NCBI GenBank assembly: GCA_963816745.1
Contig: CAWFLQ010000006.1
Location: 744,001-808,000 of the forward strand
DNA: 64,000 nucleotides
Direction: 5' to 3'
Origin: VAZQ01 sp963816745
GTDB taxonomy: Bacteria; Pseudomonadota; Alphaproteobacteria; Rhizobiales; Xanthobacteraceae
How positions within the stretch are numbered: the first letter of the stretch is position 1; every line of letters starts with the position of its first letter. Of the stretch, positions 16,113-25,289 are shown in pieces. The position numbers and the translations under genes were made by a program. The notes under the pieces are model-generated. The model was not told the origin of the DNA. It ran no database searches and was given only the letters and a program-made list of their open reading frames with translations.

Positions 16113-19100
16113 ATGTTCCGCACTGCCCGCAGCGCGACGTACGATGTTCGGATTGTTCCTCGGTCTGGTGACGAGGGCACCGCCGCGCCCCCGCAGGCCA
16201 TCGGCAACATCCGGACGGCGGTTGGTTCCGTGATCGTCCAGCGCGCTGTCGGCGTCACCGTTCAACTCAACGTCGGTGATGCCGTATACCAGGGCGACGT
16301 GATTGCGACCGGAGCCGATGGCACGGTCGGCATCGCTTTCAACGATGGCACCGCCTTCAACCTTTCCACCAATGCCCGGCTGGTGCTGAACGAGTTCGTC
16401 TGCGACCCGAATGGGACCTCGAACTCGGCCCTGTTCAGTCTCGCCCGCGGGACTTTTGCTTTCATCGCCGGCATGGTGGCAAAGACCGGCAGCATCAGGA
16501 TCGACACGCCGTTCGCAAGCATTCGAGGCCGTGGCGAGGGTGGCGGGATCGGCATTCTGTCGCTCGCCGCACTGGCCTTCTCCACCACAGAGGAAGTCCT
16601 GGCTGTAGGCGTTCCGGTGTCGGACGATGACGTCATAACCTACGGGCACTTGGATTTCGGCACCTACGATATCATTCGGAACGGGGTGGTCATCAAACAA
16701 GCCGCCGATCCCGGCAAGACCTACATCGTTGACGTCGCAGGAAACGTGGCCGAAATCACGAATAGCGATTCCCGAATGGCCGACCTCTATACGCAGCAGG
16801 TCGCCACTCGAGCCGTCCAGGCGATGGGGATGGAAGGGCCCACCGGCGTCGGACCTGGCGGATCGGGCACATCTACGTTCGATACTCCGCCGCTGCAACC
16901 AATCAATCTTATCCAGCCGGCGCCGGCTCAAAATATCTTGATCCCTGAGAGTACTGCTGCTCCGGTTACGACCCAAGTTGTTGTCATTCCCCAGCTGAAT
17001 GAGCCGCCGAAGATCGTCATCAGCGGCATCGGAGTCATCGGCGGCGCTCCGCCTGGCGTGACCTTTGCCGCGGACCACATCATCAACGCTAGCGAGGCCG
17101 ATAACGGCGTTACCATCAACGGCACTACCTCGGGGGTGAACAACGGCCAGGCCGTCACTATCGAGCTCCTCGACAGCCTCGGGAACGTCAAAGTCACCTT
17201 CACGACCACGGTGACGAACAACACCTGGTCAGTGAACGTCCCTGCGCCGGTTGCCACGTTGCTGCCCGACGGCAACTACATGGTGATTGCGAGCGTTACG
17301 ACAACCGACGGCACGGCGCAGGCCTCGCAGGCGATCCTGGTGGACGAGACCGCGCCGGCAGCCCCCGTTGTGGAGCTGACGACCGACAGCGGCAGTTTCG
17401 GAACCGACCACATCACCAACATCATCGCGCTGACCCACTCAGGAATTGAGAGCGGCGCGATCGTCGAGTATTCGATCGACGGCGGCACGACTTGGAGCAA
17501 CTCGTTCGCGGCAGTCGAGGGCGCCAACACCGTTCAGGTTCGCCAAACCGACGTGGCCGGCAATGTTTCGGGCACAATCACGTTCAGCTTTACCCTCGAC
17601 ACCGTGGCGCCGGCGGCGCCCGTCGTGGCGCTGACGACCGACAGCGGCAGCTCCGAAACCGACCACATCACCAATAGCGGCGCGCTGACCCTCTCGGGCA
17701 TTGAGACCGGCGCGATCGTCGAGTACTCGATCGACGGCGGCACGACTTGGACCAACTCGTTCGCGGCAGTCGAGGGCGCCAACACCGTTCAGATTCGTCA
17801 GACCGACGTGGCCGGCAACGTTTCGAGCGCTACCACCTTCACCTTGACGGTCGACCGGCTCAACCCGACGGTTGCGGTCGACTTCGTCGATGCCCCCCTC
17901 AACGACGGCGAAGCGAGCTCGCAGGTGACGTTCACCTTCAGCGAGGCGCCGGTTGGCTTCACGGCCGCCGACATCTCGGCGGTGGGCGGCACGGTGACCG
18001 GCCTGACCGCCACGGCGGACCCGCTGGTCTACACCGCGACGTTCAAGGCGACCGACGGCTTCTCCGGCACCGGCTCGGTGGCGGTGGCGGCAGGGAGCTA
18101 CACCGACGCGGCCGGCAACACCGGCGCCGCCGGCTCCGACACGGTGACAATCGACCGGCTCAACCCGACGGTGGCGGTCAAAATCGCCGACGGCTCGCTC
18201 GCCGACGGCGATGCGAGCTCGCAGGTGACGTTCACCTTCAGCGAGGTGCCGGTTGGCTTCACGAATGCCGACCTGACGGTGGTTGGCGGGACGCTGTCGC
18301 CGGTGACGCAGGACTTGGCGCTCGACCCGTCGGGGAAGACCTACACCGCGACCTTCACGGCGACCGACAACTTCGACGGCACCGGCTCGGTGGCGGTGAC
18401 GGCAGGGAGCTACACCGACGCGGCCGGCAACACCGGCGCCGCCGGCTCCGACACGGTGACAATCGACCGGCTCAACCCGACGGTGGCGGTCAAAATCGCC
18501 GACGGCTCGCTCGCCGACGGCGATGCGAGCTCGCAGGTGACGTTCACCTTCAGCGAGGTGCCGGTTGGCTTCACGAATGCCGACCTGACGGTGGTTGGCG
18601 GGACGCTGTCGCCGGTGACGCAGGACTTGGCGCTCGACCCGTCGGGGAAGACCTACACCGCGACGTTCACGGCAACCGACGGCTTCTCCGGCACCGGCTC
18701 GGTGGCGGTGGCGGCAGGGAGCTACACCGACGCGGCCGGCAATGCCGGGGCGACCGGCTCCGACACGGTGGCGATCGACCGGCTCAACCCGACGGTGGCG
18801 GTCAAAATCGTCGACGTATCGCTCACCGACGGCGATGCGAGCTCGCAGGTGACGTTCACCTTCAGCGAGGTGCCGGTTGGCTTCACGAATGCCGACCTGA
18901 CGGTGGTTGGCGGGACGCTGTCGCCGGTGACGCAGGACTTGGCGCTCGACCCGTCGGGGAAGACCTACACCGCGACCTTCACGGCGACCGACAACTTCGA
19001 CGGCACCGGCTCGGTGGCGGTGACGGCAGGGAGCTACACCGACGCGGCCGGCAACACCGGCGCCGCCGGCTCCGACACGGTGACAATCGACCGGCTCAAC

Positions 19101-22100
19101 CCGACGGTGGCGGTCAAAATCGCCGACGGCTCGCTCGCCGACGGCGATGCGAGCTCGCAGGTGACGTTCACCTTCAGCGAGGTGCCGGTTGGCTTCACGA
19201 ATGCCGACCTGACGGTGGTTGGCGGGACGCTGTCGCCGGTGACGCAGGACTTGGCGCTCGACCCGTCGGGGAAGACCTACACCGCGACGTTCACGGCAAC
19301 CGACGGCTTCTCCGGCACCGGCTCGGTGGCGGTGGCGGCAGGGAGCTACACCGACGCGGCCGGCAACACCGGCGCCGCCGGCTCCGACACGGTGACAATC
19401 GACCGGCTCAACCCGACGGTGGCGGTCAAAATCGCCGACGGCTCGCTCGCCGACGGCGATGCGAGCTCGCAGGTGACGTTCACCTTCAGCGAGGTGCCGG
19501 TTGGCTTCACGAATGCCGACCTGACGGTGGTTGGCGGGACGCTGTCGCCGGTGACGCAGGACTTGGCGCTCGACCCGTCGGGGAAGACCTACACCGCGAC
19601 GTTCACGGCAACCGACGGCTTCTCCGGCACCGGCTCGGTGGCGGTGACGGCAGGGAGCTACACCGACGCGGCCGGCAATGCCGGGGCGACCGGCTCCGAC
19701 ACGGTGGCGATCGACCGGCTCAACCCGACGGTCGCGGTCAACATCGTCAACGTATCGCTCACCGACGGCGATGCGAGCTCGCAGGTGACGTTCACCTTCA
19801 GCGAGGTGCCGGTTGGCTTCACGAATGCCGACCTGACGGTGGTTGGCGGGACGCTGTCGCCGGTGACGCAGGACTTGGCGCTCGACCCGTCGGGGAAGAC
19901 CTACACCGCGACCTTCACGGCGACCGACAACTTCGACGGCACCGGCTCGGTGGCGGTGACGGCAGGGAGCTACACCGACGCGGCCGGCAATACCGGCGCG
20001 GCCGGCTCGGACTCCGTCACGATCGACAGAGACAACTTCCCGACGGCGCAACCGGACGCCAATTCCGGAGCCGAGGCCTCGACCAGAGGCAAAACGGTCA
20101 ATATCGTGATCATCTTCGACCGCTCGGGCAGCATGAGTGACGATCCCAACGTCAACGGCTTCTCCGAGCGCATCGACCTTGCCCGCGCAGCGGTCGCCAA
20201 CTTGCTCGCGGGGCTGGACGGCGCGGCGACGGAGGTCAACGTTCTGGTGGTCGATTTCGCCAGCTCGGCGGCAAGCTCGGGCTGGGTTTCGATTGACGGG
20301 GCGAACGCCTACCTCGCCGGCCTGGTCGCGGACGGCGGCACCAACTACGACGCCGCGCTGGCGATGGCACAGGCTGCGTTTGCCAATGGAACGCCGGACG
20401 CCGACCAGAATATCACGCTCTTCATTTCCGATGGTGTTCCCACTGCAGGTCAGGGGATCGGTGCGGCCGACCAGGCGGCCTGGGAGTTATTCCTCACGAC
20501 CCAAGACATGCCGGCGTTCGCGATTGGCGTCGGAGCCGGCGTAACGACGACGGCTCTCCAGCCGATCGCGTTCGATCCGGCACCCGGCACACAGGCGGCC
20601 GACACGCCGGTCGTCTACGGCACGGGCGGCGAGGGTGCGCTGATCAATGCCTTGTCGCCATTGGTCGTCGGTAGTTTCCCGAGTAGCTTCTCGGGCAACC
20701 TGCTGTTGAACGACCAGTTCGGCGGCGATGGCGCGGGCGTGCCGAAGATCAGTGCAGTGAGCTACGCCTCGGTCAGTGGCTCGAGCCTCGTGTTTACCGT
20801 GACCAGCACGCCTGACCCGTCGGCGCCCGACACCATCCACCTCACTGGATCGAACGGCGGCGTGGACTATTGGCGGCTGGACCTGAACACGGCGACCGGC
20901 GACTACAACCTCACCCTTTTGCAGAACTTCCCGCATTCGACGCCAGGCGGCACGGCGACGATCACGTTCAACTACACGATCCAGGACTTCGACGGCGATC
21001 CATCCGGCTCGACGCTCGCGGTCACCATCGCCGATGTCACGATCGGATCAATCGCCGGCCTGTCGCAGATTGCCGGCAACAACAACGCCAATACGCTGAA
21101 CGGCACGGGCGTGGCGGAAACCCTGGGCGGTGATGCGGGTAACGACATCCTCAACGGCAATGGTGGCAACGACTTCCTGTTCGGTGGCGCGGGCAACGAC
21201 ACGCTCAACGGTGGCGACGGCAACGACACGCTCTATGGCGGTGCCGGCAGCGATACGCTTGTCGGCGGTGCTGACAACGACCTGCTGATCGGCGGGCCCG
21301 GCAGCGACACTATGACCGGAGGCCCGGGTTCCGGCGCCGACACTTTCGTTTATTCGTCCGTAGCCGATTCCCGCGGCGGCCAGTTCGACACCATCACCGA
21401 TTTCGCCTCGGGCGACAAAATCAATCTAACGCCTTTCGGCGCAACTGCATTCACGACTTTCAAGACCACGACCTTGGCCAGCGCAACCAGTCTCGTCGCA
21501 GCGCATACGATCGCATGGTTCCACGACAGCGCGAACAACCGGACTATCGTCTACGCCAACCCGACCAATGGAGCGTTGAATGGCGGCAGTTCCAGCCTAG
21601 TAGTAATCCACTTGACGGGCGTTTCGTCGGTTCAGGCAGGCGACTTCTTGACTGCAAATACTTTGAACTTCATAGCGCCCGCGGGCATAGCCGGCGAGCC
21701 GATCAATCTCGGCCTGACCGCGCCGTCGGCAGAAGACGGCGTCCTCGTCGCGGTGGCGATCAAGGGCGCGCCGTCGGGGTGGCACCTCAACGGCGGCACA
21801 CTTCTCGACGACGGAACCTGGGCGACCTTGACGAGCGATCCGCGCACCCTGTCGATCACGCCACCGACGGACTTCGCCGGTGCCATATTGCTTAATGTGA
21901 CCGAGACCTGGACACAATCCGACGGGAACATCGTAACTGAGACGTTTACAGACAACGTGGAAGTATATCCTGTCGGCTCTCCGATCTTCGCCTGGTCGGG
22001 GCAAGATTTCCTGACCGGCTCGAGCGGCAAGGACCAGTTCGTCTTCGCGCGGCCTATCGGCGACGACACGATCTACAGCTTCGGTCCCGACGAAGACCAA

Positions 22101-23417
22101 ATCGACCTCGTTGGCTATGCAGAATTTACCAGCTTCAGTGACGTGCAGCGCCATCTGACGGAGGACAGTGCCGGCAACGCCGTGATTGCGCTGGCAGACG
22201 GACAGTCAATCACGCTCTTCGGCGTGCCAGCGGCCTCGCTCAGTGCAAGCAACTTCGTGTTCGATCAAACGCCGGCGTTGAATAACGCCGGGACCATCAC
22301 CGTCGGTGACGGCGCCATGCTGCCGCTGAGCGGTATCATCAATAATTCAGGAACGATCGCGCTCGACTCGACTGGAAACAAGACGCAACTGGAACTCATC
22401 CAGTATGGCATCACGCTCCAAGGCGGCGGGCGGGTCGTACTGTCTGACAGCGGCGAGAATTTCATCTCTGGCACTATTTCGGGTGTCACGCTCACCAACG
22501 TGGACAACACCATCTCCGGGGCCGGCCAACTCGGGGCTGGGCAGATGACGCTGATCAACAATGGCACGATCGTCGCCACCGGCACCTATGCTCTGGTCAT
22601 CGATACTGGACTAAATGTGGTCATTAATTCAGGGACGCTCGAGGCGACCGGGAACGGCGGTCTGATCGTGAATAGCGATATTGCGAATTCCGGGTTGATC
22701 TGGGCGTATGGCGGAAATATCACGATTAATGGCGCGGTCACCGGCCCCGGAAGCGCGACGATCACCGGTACCGCAACTCTCGAATTCGGCGATGCCTCTT
22801 CCGCCGACATCATCTTCGCAGCGGATGCCGCCGGCACGCTGATACTCAAGAACCCTGCAGATTTCACAGGAACGATATCAGGGTTTTCGAGCGACGATCA
22901 AATCGATCTCACGAATCTCAGTTGGGCAGACGCCTCCTTGAACAGCATCACCTATAGCTTGAGCACCAATACAACAACGCTTGTCATAACGGACGGCACG
23001 CATACTGACACGATCAATCTGGTGGGAAACTACACAGGCTCCACGTGGACATTCGCGCCTGACGGTAGCGGCGGAACAATCGTGGTCGATCTGCCAGCGC
23101 CAGCTGTTGCCGGAGTCCCGGTGCACGCAGATACGCTCAGCAGCATCGATTCAAAGGTCTCCTCGGTCGACAACACTGCGCTCGGCGCCCAAGGGAATGA
23201 TGGATTCGTGTTCGGTCCCAATTTCGGTCACGACATCCTCGGCGTTTCTCAGTTGGACTATCACAATATGCACTTTGATCAGTCGATTTTCCAAACAGTC
23301 GCTGACCTCGCACAAGCTGGTCTCGATGCCGTCACCACGCTCGATCAAAATCACAGCCCCACGTTGACGAACCTGCAGAAAGACAAGCCCCCAAGTGACT
23401 TCATTGTTCATGCATAG
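16113..23417 (+). CDS. Giant type I-secreted adhesin: FecR-like head, Ig-like repeats, VWA, RTX
   Basis: 2434 residues with no cleavable signal peptide. Order: FecR-like domain (about 34-150); linker; three Ig-like domains (about 295-580); a 100-residue Ig-like unit (580-679); six 104-residue Ig-like units (680-1303) that are almost identical at DNA level; VWA domain (about 1327-1490) with MIDAS Asp1336-x-Ser-x-Ser, Gly-Gly-Thr-Asn-Tyr and Ile-Ser-Asp-Gly; RTX nonapeptides Gly-Gly-x-Gly-x-Asp (about 1655-1745), followed by Asp-Thr-Ile-Thr-Asp-Phe; a second Gly-x-Asp-x-Phe/Asp-Asp-Thr-Ile segment (about 1960-2000); then beta-rich sequence to the end. This is the plan of LapA/BapA-type biofilm adhesins exported by type I secretion, with a FecR-like module where LapA carries its N-terminal retention domain. 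No TAAG LapG site is seen; Ala-Ala pairs occur near residue 197. Secretion genes follow directly. Confidence 0.88.
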   Translation: MFRTARSATYDVRIVPRSGDEGTAAPPQAIGNIRTAVGSVIVQRAVGVTVQLNVGDAVYQGDVIATGADGTVGIAFNDGTAFNLSTNARLVLNEFVCDPNGTSNSALFSLARGTFAFIAGMVAKTGSIRIDTPFASIRGRGEGGGIGILSLAALAFSTTEEVLAVGVPVSDDDVITYGHLDFGTYDIIRNGVVIKQAADPGKTYIVDVAGNVAEITNSDSRMADLYTQQVATRAVQAMGMEGPTGVGPGGSGTSTFDTPPLQPINLIQPAPAQNILIPESTAAPVTTQVVVIPQLNEPPKIVISGIGVIGGAPPGVTFAADHIINASEADNGVTINGTTSGVNNGQAVTIELLDSLGNVKVTFTTTVTNNTWSVNVPAPVATLLPDGNYMVIASVTTTDGTAQASQAILVDETAPAAPVVELTTDSGSFGTDHITNIIALTHSGIESGAIVEYSIDGGTTWSNSFAAVEGANTVQVRQTDVAGNVSGTITFSFTLDTVAPAAPVVALTTDSGSSETDHITNSGALTLSGIETGAIVEYSIDGGTTWTNSFAAVEGANTVQIRQTDVAGNVSSATTFTLTVDRLNPTVAVDFVDAPLNDGEASSQVTFTFSEAPVGFTAADISAVGGTVTGLTATADPLVYTATFKATDGFSGTGSVAVAAGSYTDAAGNTGAAGSDTVTIDRLNPTVAVKIADGSLADGDASSQVTFTFSEVPVGFTNADLTVVGGTLSPVTQDLALDPSGKTYTATFTATDNFDGTGSVAVTAGSYTDAAGNTGAAGSDTVTIDRLNPTVAVKIADGSLADGDASSQVTFTFSEVPVGFTNADLTVVGGTLSPVTQDLALDPSGKTYTATFTATDGFSGTGSVAVAAGSYTDAAGNAGATGSDTVAIDRLNPTVAVKIVDVSLTDGDASSQVTFTFSEVPVGFTNADLTVVGGTLSPVTQDLALDPSGKTYTATFTATDNFDGTGSVAVTAGSYTDAAGNTGAAGSDTVTIDRLNPTVAVKIADGSLADGDASSQVTFTFSEVPVGFTNADLTVVGGTLSPVTQDLALDPSGKTYTATFTATDGFSGTGSVAVAAGSYTDAAGNTGAAGSDTVTIDRLNPTVAVKIADGSLADGDASSQVTFTFSEVPVGFTNADLTVVGGTLSPVTQDLALDPSGKTYTATFTATDGFSGTGSVAVTAGSYTDAAGNAGATGSDTVAIDRLNPTVAVNIVNVSLTDGDASSQVTFTFSEVPVGFTNADLTVVGGTLSPVTQDLALDPSGKTYTATFTATDNFDGTGSVAVTAGSYTDAAGNTGAAGSDSVTIDRDNFPTAQPDANSGAEASTRGKTVNIVIIFDRSGSMSDDPNVNGFSERIDLARAAVANLLAGLDGAATEVNVLVVDFASSAASSGWVSIDGANAYLAGLVADGGTNYDAALAMAQAAFANGTPDADQNITLFISDGVPTAGQGIGAADQAAWELFLTTQDMPAFAIGVGAGVTTTALQPIAFDPAPGTQAADTPVVYGTGGEGALINALSPLVVGSFPSSFSGNLLLNDQFGGDGAGVPKISAVSYASVSGSSLVFTVTSTPDPSAPDTIHLTGSNGGVDYWRLDLNTATGDYNLTLLQNFPHSTPGGTATITFNYTIQDFDGDPSGSTLAVTIADVTIGSIAGLSQIAGNNNANTLNGTGVAETLGGDAGNDILNGNGGNDFLFGGAGNDTLNGGDGNDTLYGGAGSDTLVGGADNDLLIGGPGSDTMTGGPGSGADTFVYSSVADSRGGQFDTITDFASGDKINLTPFGATAFTTFKTTTLASATSLVAAHTIAWFHDSANNRTIVYANPTNGALNGGSSSLVVIHLTGVSSVQAGDFLTANTLNFIAPAGIAGEPINLGLTAPSAEDGVLVAVAIKGAPSGWHLNGGTLLDDGTWATLTSDPRTLSITPPTDFAGAILLNVTETWTQSDGNIVTETFTDNVEVYPVGSPIFAWSGQDFLTGSSGKDQFVFARPIGDDTIYSFGPDEDQIDLVGYAEFTSFSDVQRHLTEDSAGNAVIALADGQSITLFGVPAASLSASNFVFDQTPALNNAGTITVGDGAMLPLSGIINNSGTIALDSTGNKTQLELIQYGITLQGGGRVVLSDSGENFISGTISGVTLTNVDNTISGAGQLGAGQMTLINNGTIVATGTYALVIDTGLNVVINSGTLEATGNGGLIVNSDIANSGLIWAYGGNITINGAVTGPGSATITGTATLEFGDASSADIIFAADAAGTLILKNPADFTGTISGFSSDDQIDLTNLSWADASLNSITYSLSTNTTTLVITDGTHTDTINLVGNYTGSTWTFAPDGSGGTIVVDLPAPAVAGVPVHADTLSSIDSKVSSVDNTALGAQGNDGFVFGPNFGHDILGVSQLDYHNMHFDQSIFQTVADLAQAGLDAVTTLDQNHSPTLTNLQKDKPPSDFIVHA
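17852..20023 (+). repeat. Seven tandem Ig-like repeat units within the adhesin gene
   Basis: One 300-bp unit (17852-18151) is followed by six 312-bp units (18152-20023). Each begins at the Asp-Arg-Leu-Asn-Pro-Thr-Val-Ala-Val boundary. Variable positions show a three-unit pattern: units 2-4 and 5-7 carry matching variants in the same order (ADG/ADG/VDV or VNV near the start; NTGAA/NAGAT/NTGAA near the end). This suggests duplication of a 936-bp block and later gene conversion. Confidence 0.85.
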
Positions 23418-23527
23418 CGGAGGGTCCCAGGCGATGTGCTTCTTTCGAGAATTTCGGCATCCGCAGCGGTTAGGGTTGATTTCGCCCTGCAGGAATGCTG
23501 AGTTTTTCAGCGTGATAGGTTCGCCCG

Positions 23528-25288
23528 ATGGGCCGCGCCACAAATAGATCCCGCACGATTCGGGATAGTCCCGCGGCCGCGCTGACCGCAGCCCTGGCGT
23601 CATGTCGCGGAGCATTCCTCGCCACCGGCCTGATCAGCGGGATGAGCAACGTTCTCATGCTCACCGGCGCGATCTTCATGCTCGAAATCTACGATCGAGT
23701 GCTGCCGAGCCGCAGCGTGCCCACGCTGATCGGGCTCGCCATCCTCGCGGTGGGCCTTTATGTCGCGCTCGGGCTGCTCGACCTGATCCGCGGGCGCATC
23801 CTCGCTCGCATCGGCATCAGTCTTGATGAGGCGCTGAGCGGACGAATTTATCAGACGGTCGTGCGGCTGCCGGCGATTGTCGGGCTGCGCAACGACGGAT
23901 CTGGACCGATTCGAGATTTGGACAATGTCCGCTCGTTTCTGGCCGGGTTTGGTCCGGTAGCACTGTTCGATTTGCCTTGGATCCCGATCTATCTCGGCAT
24001 TTGCTTCGCTTTCCATTTCTGGATCGGCATGACGGCGGCAATTGGAGCGTTCGTTCTGGTCATTCTGACACTCTTGACCGAGTGGCTCGTGCTCAAGCCG
24101 ACGAGCGCGGCGGCCAAGCTGGCGCAGTCGCGCAATGCGATAGTCGAGTTGAGCCAGCGAAATTCCGAGGCTCTGGTCGCCATGGGCATGGTTCCGCATC
24201 TCGCCGGGCGTTGGAGCAGGGTCAATCAGGAATATCTTGCGAGCAATCGACGAGCGAGCGACGCGGCTGGGGGCTTTGGCGCGATTTCGAAGGTCCTGCG
24301 GCTGATGCTGCAATCAGCCGTGCTCGGAGTTGGCGCCTATTTGGTCATCCATCAACAGGCCTCTGCGGGAATTATCATCGCCGGCTCGATCCTAAGTGCT
24401 CGCGCATTGGCGCCGATCGACATTGCAATCGCACATTGGAGAGGTTGGGTCTTAGCGCGGCAGAGCTGGGATCGGCTCAGGAGCTTGTTGACGACACTCC
24501 CTCCGGACACCGAGCCGATGCCGTTGCGGCCACCGCACAAGAGCCTTGTCGTCGAAAACGCGAGCGTGGCGCCGCCGGGGCAGCAAAAGCCGGTCGTACG
24601 TGACCTATCGTTGGCGCTGCAGCGCGGCAGTGGCCTCGGCGTGATCGGGCCCAGTGCCTCGGGGAAGTCGTCATTGGCCCGAATGCTGATTGGATATTGG
24701 GCGCCGACCCACGGCAAGATTTGCCTCGACGGCGCTTCGTTGGATCAATGGGCTCCGGATGTACTGGGACGCCATATCGGTTACCTCCCGCAGGACGTCG
24801 AGCTTCTCGACGGTAGCGTGGCACAAAATATCAGCCGCTTCGAACCCGACGCGAATCCCGAGACGATTCGAACCGCGGCGGCGACTGCTGGCGTCCATGA
24901 CCTGATCGTTTCGTTGGAGAACGGATACGACACGCAGATCGGCGAGCGGGGGGCCGCTCTGTCGGCGGGGCAAGCACAGCGGATAGCTCTCGCCCGCGCG
25001 CTCTATCGCGATCCGTTCTTGGTGGTTCTGGACGAACCGAATTCCAATTTAGATGCGGAAGGGGATGCGGCTCTGACCCAAGCCGTTCTCAGCATCCGCG
25101 CCCGCGGGGGCATCGCGGTCGTGATCGCGCACCGCCCTTCCGCAATCGCCGGAGTGGACCTGATTTTGGCGATGAAGGAAGGCCGGGCGATGGCCTTCGG
25201 CCCGAAAGATGAAGTCCTTGCGAAGGTGCTGAATAGAGAGCCGCCGCCACGCCCGCTCAGGGTAGTTCCCGAAGCTGGGAGCGCTTAG
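23528..25288 (+). CDS. Type I secretion ABC transporter (PrtD/LapB-like)
   Basis: The inner-membrane ATPase/permease of the adhesin exporter. It has 586 residues: an N-terminal six-helix transmembrane domain (about 30-320) and an ABC domain with Walker A Gly-Pro-Ser-Ala-Ser-Gly-Lys-Ser-Ser (near 377), signature Leu-Ser-Ala-Gly-Gln-Ala-Gln (near 478), Walker B Leu-Val-Val-Leu-Asp-Glu-Pro and an H-loop Ile-Ala-His-Arg-Pro. It has no C39-type or C39-like N-terminal domain, which places it with PrtD/AprD rather than HlyB or LapB proper. It starts 110 nt after the adhesin stop, and its own stop is one base from the next start. No TolC-like outer-membrane gene is in the window. Confidence 0.92.
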   Translation: MGRATNRSRTIRDSPAAALTAALASCRGAFLATGLISGMSNVLMLTGAIFMLEIYDRVLPSRSVPTLIGLAILAVGLYVALGLLDLIRGRILARIGISLDEALSGRIYQTVVRLPAIVGLRNDGSGPIRDLDNVRSFLAGFGPVALFDLPWIPIYLGICFAFHFWIGMTAAIGAFVLVILTLLTEWLVLKPTSAAAKLAQSRNAIVELSQRNSEALVAMGMVPHLAGRWSRVNQEYLASNRRASDAAGGFGAISKVLRLMLQSAVLGVGAYLVIHQQASAGIIIAGSILSARALAPIDIAIAHWRGWVLARQSWDRLRSLLTTLPPDTEPMPLRPPHKSLVVENASVAPPGQQKPVVRDLSLALQRGSGLGVIGPSASGKSSLARMLIGYWAPTHGKICLDGASLDQWAPDVLGRHIGYLPQDVELLDGSVAQNISRFEPDANPETIRTAAATAGVHDLIVSLENGYDTQIGERGAALSAGQAQRIALARALYRDPFLVVLDEPNSNLDAEGDAALTQAVLSIRARGGIAVVIAHRPSAIAGVDLILAMKEGRAMAFGPKDEVLAKVLNREPPPRPLRVVPEAGSA

Positions 25289-25289
25289 C

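Noticed and set aside
17439..20051. Long open frame on the - strand opposite the adhesin repeats (870 codons) and a second one on the + strand (17747-20140)
   Set aside because: Both are shadow frames created by the GC-rich, repetitive coding sequence of the adhesin; their products are Arg/Gly-rich repeats with no ribosome-binding site or family.
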